From Vibrio splendidus (GTDB lineage: Bacteria; Pseudomonadota; Gammaproteobacteria; Enterobacterales; Vibrionaceae): a stretch of DNA of 64,000 bases. Shown here in pieces: positions 9,251-15,091 of this stretch; within the stretch, counting starts at the first letter, position 1, and the number at the start of each line of letters is the position of its first letter. Location of the stretch: positions 2,170,001 through 2,234,000 of the forward strand of contig NZ_CP031055.1 in NCBI RefSeq assembly GCF_003345295.1, read 5' to 3'. The position numbers were made by a program, and so were the translations under genes. Below the pieces are notes generated by a model. It was given only the letters and a program-made list of their open reading frames with translations, ran no database searches and was not told the DNA's origin.

Positions 9251-9341
9251 GGAGGGATGGCTGAGTGGTCGAAAGCACCGGTCTTGAAAACCGGCAACCG
9301 TTAATAGCGGTTCTAGGGTTCAAATCCCTATCCCTCCACCA
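9251..9341 (+). tRNA. tRNA-Ser(UGA), first copy
   Basis: A 91-base gene with encoded CCA. The acceptor stem is GGAGGGA with TCCCTCC (9331-9337). The anticodon loop CTTGAAA is held by CCGGT/ACCGG, giving anticodon UGA for UCA codons. The long variable arm typical of class II serine tRNAs and a TTCAAAT T-loop are present. The base after the acceptor stem (discriminator) is A; the E. coli serine tRNAs I can recall carry G. An identical copy lies at 11998-12088. Confidence 0.95.
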
Positions 9342-9350
9342 CATTAAAGA

Positions 9351-9374
9351 AAGCCGCTGAGAAATCAGCGGCTT
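9351..9374 (+). terminator. Terminator of the first tRNA-Ser gene
   Basis: A perfect 10-bp stem AAGCCGCTGA (9351-9360) with TCAGCGGCTT (9365-9374), a GAAA loop and a T run. Confidence 0.92.
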
Positions 9375-9386
9375 TTTTGCATCTAG

Positions 9387-9725
9387 CGTAAAGTGATTCG
9401 AATCTAAAGTTTAATATTCAACCATCCCTCAAAGACAGATTGTTTGGTTACTTGATTGAAATCATTCTGAACGTTTAAAGCCCATCTATGACTCTATAGC
9501 TGTTTGAATATCACTGGCTAGCTCAATTTATATTCTCTCCGCACTCCAGTCATCGATACATACCTTAGACCAAACTTATCTGCACAGCGCGTTCATTCAA
9601 TATGACTAAACTGGTGGTGCATGCCAATTGGGTACAGTTACTCGCTAGAGAGTCAGAATTCACTGCAGGCTCGAATAGTGTTTAGGCTTGTTTCAGGCAC
9701 TCATCATAAATCCATAAAAATAAAA
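9387..9725. other. Gene-free interval
   Basis: About 340 bases with no supported coding frame, RNA or regulatory site. Stop codons interrupt every frame within short distances. A minus-strand stretch around 9540-9600 reads as a few protein-like codons (CADKFGLRY) between stops and could be decayed coding DNA, but this is too short to name. Confidence 0.4.
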
Positions 9726-9758
9726 AAATCCAGAGGCTTCATCTAAGTCTCTGGATTT
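9726..9758 (-). terminator. Terminator of the Cys-rich small protein gene
   Basis: AAATCCAGAG (9726-9735) pairs with CTCTGGATTT (9749-9758). On the minus strand the stem is followed by seven T, 28 bases after the stop of the small gene. Confidence 0.85.
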
Positions 9759-9785
9759 CTAAATTTGGCTTGAGCGCTACTTTAA

Positions 9786-9893
9786 TTAAGCGTTTTCTTG
9801 CTTAGTTTCTTGCTGCTCTGCTTGCTTCTTTTGTTCAGCTTCTTTTGCTTTTTCTTCGTGGTTTGAACCACCACATCCGCCACAACAGCTCAT
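9786..9893 (-). CDS. 35-residue Cys-rich protein (MSCCGGCGG motif), NsrR-controlled
   Basis: The start is placed at 9893 because AGAGAG precedes that ATG by about 7 bases; the longer frame adds an unrelated AT-rich leader. The product begins MSCCGGCGGSNHEE and continues as a highly charged Lys/Glu/Gln tail with no hydrophobic core. Three Cys among six residues, spaced by Gly, look like a metal or thiol-reactive site. Short CCGSCS-motif proteins annotated in Vibrio and relatives resemble it, but I cannot confirm family membership. It has its own promoter (TTGCAT, 17 bases, TATTAT on the minus strand). An NsrR-type operator lies over the -35, and a strong terminator follows. The gene lies downstream of nsrR-nnrS. 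A nitric-oxide stress role is inferred from this control and location. Confidence 0.75.
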   Translation of the reverse strand: MSCCGGCGGSNHEEKAKEAEQKKQAEQQETKQENA

Positions 9894-9936
9894 AATCATT
9901 CTCTCTTTGATTGTATTTAAGTCATTCACTGCAGAC

Positions 9937-9965
9937 ATAATATTAAAGATGTATTTTAAATGCAA
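9937..9965 (-). promoter_or_regulatory. Promoter of the Cys-rich small gene
   Basis: On the minus strand TTGCAT (9965-9960) and TATTAT (9942-9937) are 17 bases apart, giving a leader of roughly 35-40 bases. The NsrR-type site at 9946-9968 covers the -35 and the spacer. Confidence 0.65.
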
Positions 9966-9968
9966 CTT
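9946..9968. promoter_or_regulatory. NsrR-type operator at the Cys-rich small gene
   Basis: A 23-base site with 11-1-11 dyad symmetry. The left arm AAGATGTATTT and the reverse complement of the right arm (AAGTTGCATTT) agree at 9 of 11 positions. The left arm differs from the known NsrR half-site AAGATGCATTT at one base. It overlaps the -35 of the small gene, the expected geometry for repression relieved by nitric oxide. Confidence 0.75.
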
Positions 9969-10007
9969 TAAAGTCATCAATATTGAACATTCGCAACTTG
10001 TAGTAAT

Positions 10008-11195
10008 TTAAGCTTTTGGTTTTATTAAAATTGGTAAGTACAACACAACGAAACAACTGTACGCGACAACCCACAGAGCACTGGATAAGGTGATGATAGA
10101 GACAATATTATGGGTAAAGTATCCGCCAAACACTCGCACAATAAAGGCAAAAACAATGGCGATTAACGCCGCAGTCATTATTTTACCAATCGCAATAGCT
10201 CGACCTGTATGTCCTAGAGAGACACGTGAGATCATTGATAAGATCATCACTCCCATTCCACCAACGGTTAAGGCATGAATCGCTTGTGATTGGGTGACCA
10301 ATGACGAAATGATTGAAACGCCATATAAGATCAATCCTAACGAAATGGCCCAGTAGCTTAAGTGTAGAGACCACACTAGAGGAGTCTTAAAAGCAACCCA
10401 TATTTTCCACCTTACTGCCCTAATCGCATTTGCCAAGCCACTGGCAATAAACACGACAGCAACGAGACTTTGTGGAACTGGAAGTATCTGAAAGCTCAAC
10501 ACAACGGCGAAAATCGTGCTCACGATGCTCAGCTTTTCAAGCCATGGTAATGCAGGGGTTCGTGGTGTCTGTGTGCCATTAGCGGTAAACATAGGAAAAA
10601 CTCGTCCACCCATAATGCACATGACTAGAGTCACCAACAGCACCATGCTTGTGCTAGCTTGTGAAATTAAGAGTGGCTGCTGAAATAGAACACCATAGTG
10701 CATCGCAGCATTGGCAAAGGTCATAAGCAGCAGAATAGGAATGAACAACAGATTTCGCCAAAGCTTCACACTGACAATATTGTGGGCAAGATAAATTACA
10801 GCGATCGGTAAAAACAGTAAATCGAGTACAGCCACCAGCCAAGGGCTTAGAACCTCAGGTAGGAACATGGCTATTCTCGCACACAACCATAGAGCCAGAA
10901 GTATCATTAACCCACGTCCGTTAATACTGCGGACACCCGTCCAATTTTGTACGGCCGTCAGCAAAAAACCAACCACAACAGTGGCTGCAAAGCCAAACAA
11001 CATTTCATGAATATGCCACCACATTGCACCGCCATAAACATTTAAGGTTGCGCTGCCATTCCAAAAAGCAGCCCAACCAACTAATGCTGCAATACTAAAA
11101 AGTGATGCAAACAAAAAAAACGGTCGAAACGCGAGTTCGAAAAATGCCGTCATTGAAACGCCATTGTTGGGGTTTTGATTTAAATTTTTCATCAT
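10008..11195 (-). CDS. nnrS: NnrS family membrane protein
   Basis: Protein of 395 residues from the ATG at 11195. A longer frame overlaps the nsrR end, but an AGG element sits 6 bases before this ATG. About 12 transmembrane helices are evident. The family signature AFRPFFLFASLFSIAAL near the N-terminus, then MWWHIHEMLFGFAATVVVGFLLTAVQNWTG, contains the conserved His residues thought to bind heme and copper. In V. cholerae NnrS protects iron-dependent metabolism against nitric oxide. It starts 34 bases after nsrR stops and is almost certainly co-transcribed, hence under NsrR control. Family assignment is strong; the biochemical activity of NnrS remains poorly defined. Confidence 0.93.
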   Translation of the reverse strand: MMKNLNQNPNNGVSMTAFFELAFRPFFLFASLFSIAALVGWAAFWNGSATLNVYGGAMWWHIHEMLFGFAATVVVGFLLTAVQNWTGVRSINGRGLMILLALWLCARIAMFLPEVLSPWLVAVLDLLFLPIAVIYLAHNIVSVKLWRNLLFIPILLLMTFANAAMHYGVLFQQPLLISQASTSMVLLVTLVMCIMGGRVFPMFTANGTQTPRTPALPWLEKLSIVSTIFAVVLSFQILPVPQSLVAVVFIASGLANAIRAVRWKIWVAFKTPLVWSLHLSYWAISLGLILYGVSIISSLVTQSQAIHALTVGGMGVMILSMISRVSLGHTGRAIAIGKIMTAALIAIVFAFIVRVFGGYFTHNIVSIITLSSALWVVAYSCFVVLYLPILIKPKA

Positions 11196-11229
11196 CGTAA
11201 ACCTAGTGAGTAAACAAAACTTGCTTACT

Positions 11230-11673
11230 TTAAATAACTTCAACCGCCAAGAGTTGCCCTAGCTTGTAGCTGTGTCCTTCGCCAAGGAGATCTTGTAAGC
11301 TATAAGCGTCTAAGCTTTTGTAAAAACACTCTTGAGCTTCAGCAAAGATAGTTTTCAATTGGCAATTTGGTGTAATGACACAGCTATTATCCTCGCCAAA
11401 ACATTCAACCAAGTTACGTTTGTCTTCTAACTCTCGAACTAACGTACCTATGTTGATCTGACTTGGATGGCAACTGAGTTTCAAACCACCATTTTTTCCT
11501 CTTGTGGCGATCAGATGTCCTTTGAGGTTGAGTTGCTGAACGATCTTCATTAAATGGTTTTTAGAAATACCATAACTGTTAGCAATGTCGCCGATGGTGC
11601 TAAGAGATTGGTTGTTGATCGCTAAATAGATCAGAACTCGTAGGGAATAATCAGTGTAACGTGTGATATGCAT
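11230..11673 (-). CDS. nsrR: Rrf2-family nitric-oxide-sensing repressor NsrR
   Basis: Protein of 147 residues from the ATG at 11673, chosen by alignment to NsrR (MHITRYTDYSLRVLIYLA). The longer frame runs through the operator. The winged helix is followed by the NsrR-type ATRGKNGGLKLS wing and three Cys in the pattern C-x7-C-x5-C (VECFGEDNSCVITPNCQLK), which hold the Fe-S cluster nitrosylated by NO. No clear Shine-Dalgarno sequence is seen, which may keep expression low. It heads the nsrR-nnrS operon, and a near-consensus NsrR palindrome covers its promoter, so autoregulation is expected. Confidence 0.93.
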   Translation of the reverse strand: MHITRYTDYSLRVLIYLAINNQSLSTIGDIANSYGISKNHLMKIVQQLNLKGHLIATRGKNGGLKLSCHPSQINIGTLVRELEDKRNLVECFGEDNSCVITPNCQLKTIFAEAQECFYKSLDAYSLQDLLGEGHSYKLGQLLAVEVI

Positions 11674-11689
11674 GGTGGGATATTTCACT

Positions 11690-11720
11690 CTATAAGATGC
11701 ATTCATTATGAATCTTATAG
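11690..11720. promoter_or_regulatory. NsrR operator and promoter region of nsrR-nnrS
   Basis: A 31-base palindrome centred on 11705 has perfect 9-bp outer arms (CTATAAGAT and ATCTTATAG). The inner 23 bases (11694-11716) have the 11-1-11 NsrR layout, left arm AAGATGCATTC. On the minus strand TTGCCT (11733-11728), a 17-base spacer and CATAAT (11710-11705) form a plausible promoter, so the operator covers the -10 and part of the spacer. Confidence 0.82.
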
Positions 11721-11739
11721 GCAGCAAAGGCAAGTTCAC

Positions 11740-11950
11740 CCTAATGAGGAATGGTGGCTACACACCAAAAACCAAGGCTTCGGTCCTAATTACGTTCCTC
11801 ACATCAGTTGTATTCGATCCTTTCTCCATTTTCCTTCCTCAAAGATACCCAATCCCTTAAGTCGAAACGATCAAGAACATTTTTCGATGTATTTTCACTC
11901 TAACCATATAAAAATGCACAAACTTGTTCATAAAAAAAGCAGTCAGTTGA
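11740..11950. other. Intergenic region with no supported gene
   Basis: AT-rich sequence between the nsrR operator and the second tRNA promoter. A plus-strand frame here runs into the tRNA gene and has no family resemblance or Shine-Dalgarno sequence, so it is not called. Confidence 0.4.
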
Positions 11951-11958
11951 TAAGGGTA

Positions 11959-11987
11959 TTTACAAGCCAAAGCCACCCTTATATTAT
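11959..11987 (+). promoter_or_regulatory. Promoter of the second tRNA-Ser gene
   Basis: TTTACA (11959-11964), a 17-base spacer and TATTAT (11982-11987), closely matching the first copy. Confidence 0.75.
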
Positions 11988-11997
11988 ACGCGCCATT

Positions 11998-12088
11998 GGA
12001 GGGATGGCTGAGTGGTCGAAAGCACCGGTCTTGAAAACCGGCAACCGTTAATAGCGGTTCTAGGGTTCAAATCCCTATCCCTCCACCA
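11998..12088 (+). tRNA. tRNA-Ser(UGA), second copy
   Basis: Identical over 91 bases to 9251-9341: same UGA anticodon, long variable arm, encoded CCA and A at the discriminator position. The promoter before it and the terminator after it are also near-copies, so the repeated unit is about 180 bases in direct orientation, 2747 bases apart. Confidence 0.95.
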
Positions 12089-12097
12089 CATTAAAGA

Positions 12098-12121
12098 AAG
12101 CCGCTGAGAGATCAGCGGCTT
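12098..12121 (+). terminator. Terminator of the second tRNA-Ser gene
   Basis: The same 10-bp stem as at 9351-9374, with loop GAGA instead of GAAA, then a T run. Confidence 0.92.
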
Positions 12122-12153
12122 TTTTGTATCTGGAGATCACACAAGCTCACCGC

Positions 12154-13074
12154 TCAACTGCTAACAGCAAATGCGGCCTTCAATAACTGCATGTGAATTG
12201 GAACCAGATCTTGGTGCTGAGTTCGATATCCGCCACCGACTACGCAGGCCATCGGAATAGACTCTGATTTCGCTAATTCAATCATCAAACAGTCGCGTTC
12301 AAATATCCCTTTTGTCGAGACATTCAAATAACCCAGTTCATCGTCTTGATGAATATCGATCCCCGCATCATAAATAATCAGATCAGGTTGATGGTGAGCA
12401 ATCGCTAACTTAGTGACTTGTTCAAAACAACGTAAGAACTCTGCATCTTCTGTTTCACGACTTAACGGCACATCTAAATCGGATAATGGCTTTCGTGCAG
12501 GAAAGTTTTTGTCGCAGTGGAATGATAGAGTAATGATGTCGTCATTCTCTTGGCAAAGAGTTGCTGTGCCATCACCATGATGAACATCGCTGTCGACGAT
12601 AAGCACTTTATCGATATGTTCAAAGGTCAGCGCATGTTTTGCCGCTAACACCAGATCGTTCAACAAACAAAAGCCACTACCAAAATCATGATGCGCGTGA
12701 TGATAACCACCACTCAAATGAATCGCCAAACCACTCTCTATTGCCATTTCAGCGGCCAAGCAGGTTCCACCACTTGAATAAAGCGTTCTCTCAATAAGTT
12801 GTTCGCTCCACGGGAAACCGATACGTCTCATCTTTGCTGCGGGCAAATTACCAGAAACAAGCAAATCCACATACTCACTATCGTGAACCTGTTTTACCTG
12901 TTCAACCGAAACCGGCGTTGGTTGGAAGATTTCAAACTGACGCTTCCATAGAGGCTCTCTATCCATTAATGCTTCAACAGCACTGTGTAACAACTGATAT
13001 TTGTTAATCGGGTAACGGTGACCTTCTGGTAAAGGTAACTGCGAATAGATTGGGTGGTAAATTAAAGGAATCAT
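12154..13074 (-). CDS. Histone deacetylase / acetoin-utilisation family protein
   Basis: Protein of 306 residues of the arginase/deacetylase fold. Active-site residues are visible: the paired His in GGYHHAHHDFGSGFCLLND, zinc ligands in DSDVHHGDGT and YDAGIDIHQDDELG, and the catalytic Tyr in VVGGGYR. Such bacterial enzymes hydrolyse acetyl groups from acetyl-lysine, polyamines or similar amides; the substrate cannot be told from sequence. Short for the family, without added domains. It is divergent from the small membrane protein/SDR/lipoprotein run and shares its 110-base intergenic region. Confidence 0.88.
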   Translation of the reverse strand: MIPLIYHPIYSQLPLPEGHRYPINKYQLLHSAVEALMDREPLWKRQFEIFQPTPVSVEQVKQVHDSEYVDLLVSGNLPAAKMRRIGFPWSEQLIERTLYSSGGTCLAAEMAIESGLAIHLSGGYHHAHHDFGSGFCLLNDLVLAAKHALTFEHIDKVLIVDSDVHHGDGTATLCQENDDIITLSFHCDKNFPARKPLSDLDVPLSRETEDAEFLRCFEQVTKLAIAHHQPDLIIYDAGIDIHQDDELGYLNVSTKGIFERDCLMIELAKSESIPMACVVGGGYRTQHQDLVPIHMQLLKAAFAVSS

Positions 13075-13137
13075 AATCAGGTTAATTGCGTATCTTTCTC
13101 AAAATCATAACAGTCTCAGCCTAGGCGACAACCTTAA

Positions 13138-13160
13138 TTGATGATAGTAGTTATCATTAA
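13138..13160. promoter_or_regulatory. Inverted repeat in a divergent intergenic region, weak Fur-like
   Basis: TTGATGATA (13138-13146) and TATCATTAA (13152-13160) are complementary at 8 of 9 positions around GTAGT. It resembles a Fur box only loosely (about 11 of 19 consensus positions), so the regulator is not assigned. Confidence 0.3.
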
Positions 13161-13184
13161 CTTGATTTTCAAAAAGAGACAGCA

Positions 13185-13310
13185 ATGAAAAACCTAATAC
13201 TCATCTTTGGGGTGATCTGCGGCTCAGTAGCAGCAGTAATGATTTTTGTAGGAATGCTAATGGCCAGTTGGTGGAGCGTTGATTTTCTCGTGTTAAGCCA
13301 TCAAACTTAA
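13185..13310 (+). CDS. 41-residue single-pass membrane protein, unknown
   Basis: The frame starts at ATG 13185 with AGAG about 6 bases upstream and encodes MKNLILIFGVICGSVAAVMI followed by FVGMLMASWWSVDFLVLSHQT. One long hydrophobic segment covers nearly the whole protein. It ends 25 bases before an SDR gene, so it probably heads that operon. I do not recognise a family. Coding status rests on start context, spacing and composition. Confidence 0.55.
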   Translation: MKNLILIFGVICGSVAAVMIFVGMLMASWWSVDFLVLSHQT

Positions 13311-13335
13311 CTAATTGAACTAAAAAGGAATCACC

Positions 13336-14022
13336 ATGAGCGTTATTTTCATTACTGGAGCAAATCGCGGCATTGGCTTAAGCCTGACTCAACAATACTT
13401 GGAAGGTAGCCACAAGGTGTACGCGACTTATCGTGATGCCAATTCAGCAAAAGAACTGCTCTCTCTCGCAGACCACAACAGCAACCTGACCTGCATTCAA
13501 TTAGAGATAACCGATTACCAAGCGGTGAGCCACCTCACTTTGCAAATAGAGTCGATTGATATTTTGATCAACAACGCTGGCTACTATGGTCCTAAAGGTT
13601 ATGGTCTGGGTAATACCGATGTCGAAGAGTGGCGCCGTGTATTCGAAGTCAACACCATTGCGCCATTGAAGCTTGTCGAGACTCTATTACCTCTTATAGA
13701 AATTAGTGACGTCAAAAAGATCGCCTGCCTGTCTTCTAGAGTCGGTAGCATGTCCGAGAACACCTCAGGAGGCGGCTACATCTATCGCTCCTCCAAAGCC
13801 GCTCTAAACTCCGTTGTGAAGAGCTTAAGTAACGACTTAACGGATAGCGGCGTTACGGTGTTAGCTCTGCATCCTGGTTGGGTACAGACCGAAATGGGCG
13901 GCCCTAATGCTCTGATCGACACTGAAACCTCAGCTTGTGGTCTTATCAAAGTCATCGAGTCCGCGAATACTGAAGTAAGTGGTCACTTCTTCAATTTCGA
14001 TGGCAGTGAAATAGACTGGTAA
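13336..14022 (+). CDS. Short-chain dehydrogenase/reductase (SDR)
   Basis: Protein of 228 residues with a Rossmann fold: the cofactor motif TGANRGIG at residues 7-14, NNAG near residue 80, a Ser-rich strand (CLSSRVGS) and the YxxxK pair in YRSSKAAL. Resembles C-factor-like classical SDRs using NAD(P)H. Substrate unknown. AAAGGA precedes the ATG. It lies between a small membrane protein gene and a lipoprotein gene, 7 bases from the latter, suggesting one transcript. Confidence 0.87.
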   Translation: MSVIFITGANRGIGLSLTQQYLEGSHKVYATYRDANSAKELLSLADHNSNLTCIQLEITDYQAVSHLTLQIESIDILINNAGYYGPKGYGLGNTDVEEWRRVFEVNTIAPLKLVETLLPLIEISDVKKIACLSSRVGSMSENTSGGGYIYRSSKAALNSVVKSLSNDLTDSGVTVLALHPGWVQTEMGGPNALIDTETSACGLIKVIESANTEVSGHFFNFDGSEIDW

Positions 14023-14029
14023 CCCGCAT

Positions 14030-15031
14030 ATGAATGATGGCCCTCTCTCAAACCTAGTTAAGCACTCAACACTGTTTTGTCTGACGGTGATGCTAGCTGG
14101 CTGTTTCAGTGATGGCCCCGGAGACTTATTCGACGACTACCAAACCAAGATAGCCAGAGTACAAGATGTTGACGAGATAAAAGAGGAATGGGAATTTGAA
14201 AACCTACCGAGAAAAAGAGAACTGTTGATTGACGTGCCATCGCTTTCTATCGGTCTCATCGACAGTTACCAGCTTCGTCAGTGTGGATTGTTCAATCTGA
14301 TTGCAGAAAGAAATTCGGTTCTTGGGAAAGTCGCGGATGAGTTTCGTAATTACGATTATCAAGTCGCCCTACTTGCGGGTGTTGGGAAATGTTTATCCGG
14401 TAGCGAATTAGACTCTGAGGTCGTAGAGCTACTGAAAGAAATCGAGCAGCAGAAACTCACACAGTTTCCGCTGCACCAGTGGAATCTCATCTATGCCAGC
14501 GATGCCATGCAGTCGCAAATGCGTGGCAGTCAGTGGTTACGTGCTGATATCGGCGATCAGGTACGACAAACCAGTGGCGCCTTAGAACATCTCAACCAAG
14601 CGTTAAACGCGCCGCTCGTTTCCGGCAAGACTATTGAGGTTCAAGAAATATTAGAGAAGAGCTCTACGCTCGGGGATTTATACTACTCGCTGGCTCGTGC
14701 TTCGGTTGAGCTTGATACCATCACCCAGCAGCTGACTACTTTTGACGCCAACATCATCTGTGGGAAGCAACGAGACACAACTAAGTTTCGCTATCTCAAC
14801 AATGTGTTCGAACAACAGTATATTGACAAAGTTCAGCCTTACATGGCGCAATTGGATGGCTACTATCAGCAGCTAGCCCCGCAACTTGCTATGTTTGACG
14901 CACAGCCTGAGCTACACAGTTATTACTTTCCCATCAAAGATGCGCATCAAGCCTTTCGATCATCCACTCGCCGCCACGTTGATTATTGGCAGCAGCTGTT
15001 TAAGCGCTGCGGGCGCAAAGTCGGTCGTTAA
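14030..15031 (+). CDS. DUF3080-type lipoprotein
   Basis: Protein of 333 residues. A signal peptide ends in the lipobox LAGC (residues about 22-25), after which the mature protein begins CFSDGPGDLFDDYQTKIARVQ. The body is helical and polar, with a conserved-looking LRQCGLFNLIAERNSVLGKVA segment. I associate it with the DUF3080 family of uncharacterised gammaproteobacterial lipoproteins. Translation probably couples to the SDR gene 7 bases upstream. No function assigned. Confidence 0.72.
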   Translation: MNDGPLSNLVKHSTLFCLTVMLAGCFSDGPGDLFDDYQTKIARVQDVDEIKEEWEFENLPRKRELLIDVPSLSIGLIDSYQLRQCGLFNLIAERNSVLGKVADEFRNYDYQVALLAGVGKCLSGSELDSEVVELLKEIEQQKLTQFPLHQWNLIYASDAMQSQMRGSQWLRADIGDQVRQTSGALEHLNQALNAPLVSGKTIEVQEILEKSSTLGDLYYSLARASVELDTITQQLTTFDANIICGKQRDTTKFRYLNNVFEQQYIDKVQPYMAQLDGYYQQLAPQLAMFDAQPELHSYYFPIKDAHQAFRSSTRRHVDYWQQLFKRCGRKVGR

Positions 15032-15091
15032 TCCCGGCTTCAAATATCAAATAATGGACAGTTGTTGATCTCAGTCCCTAACAATTAATTC

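Noticed and set aside
9540..9600. Decayed VOC-family (PhnB-like) pseudogene
   Set aside because: Only a few protein-like codons (CADKFGLRY) between stop codons; too short to support.
11668..12051. Plus-strand frame running into the second tRNA gene
   Set aside because: It crosses the NsrR operator and the tRNA; no family resemblance.
13138..13160. Fur box at the divergent deacetylase/small-protein promoters
   Set aside because: Dyad symmetry is real but agreement with the Fur consensus is only about 11 of 19, so no regulator is claimed.
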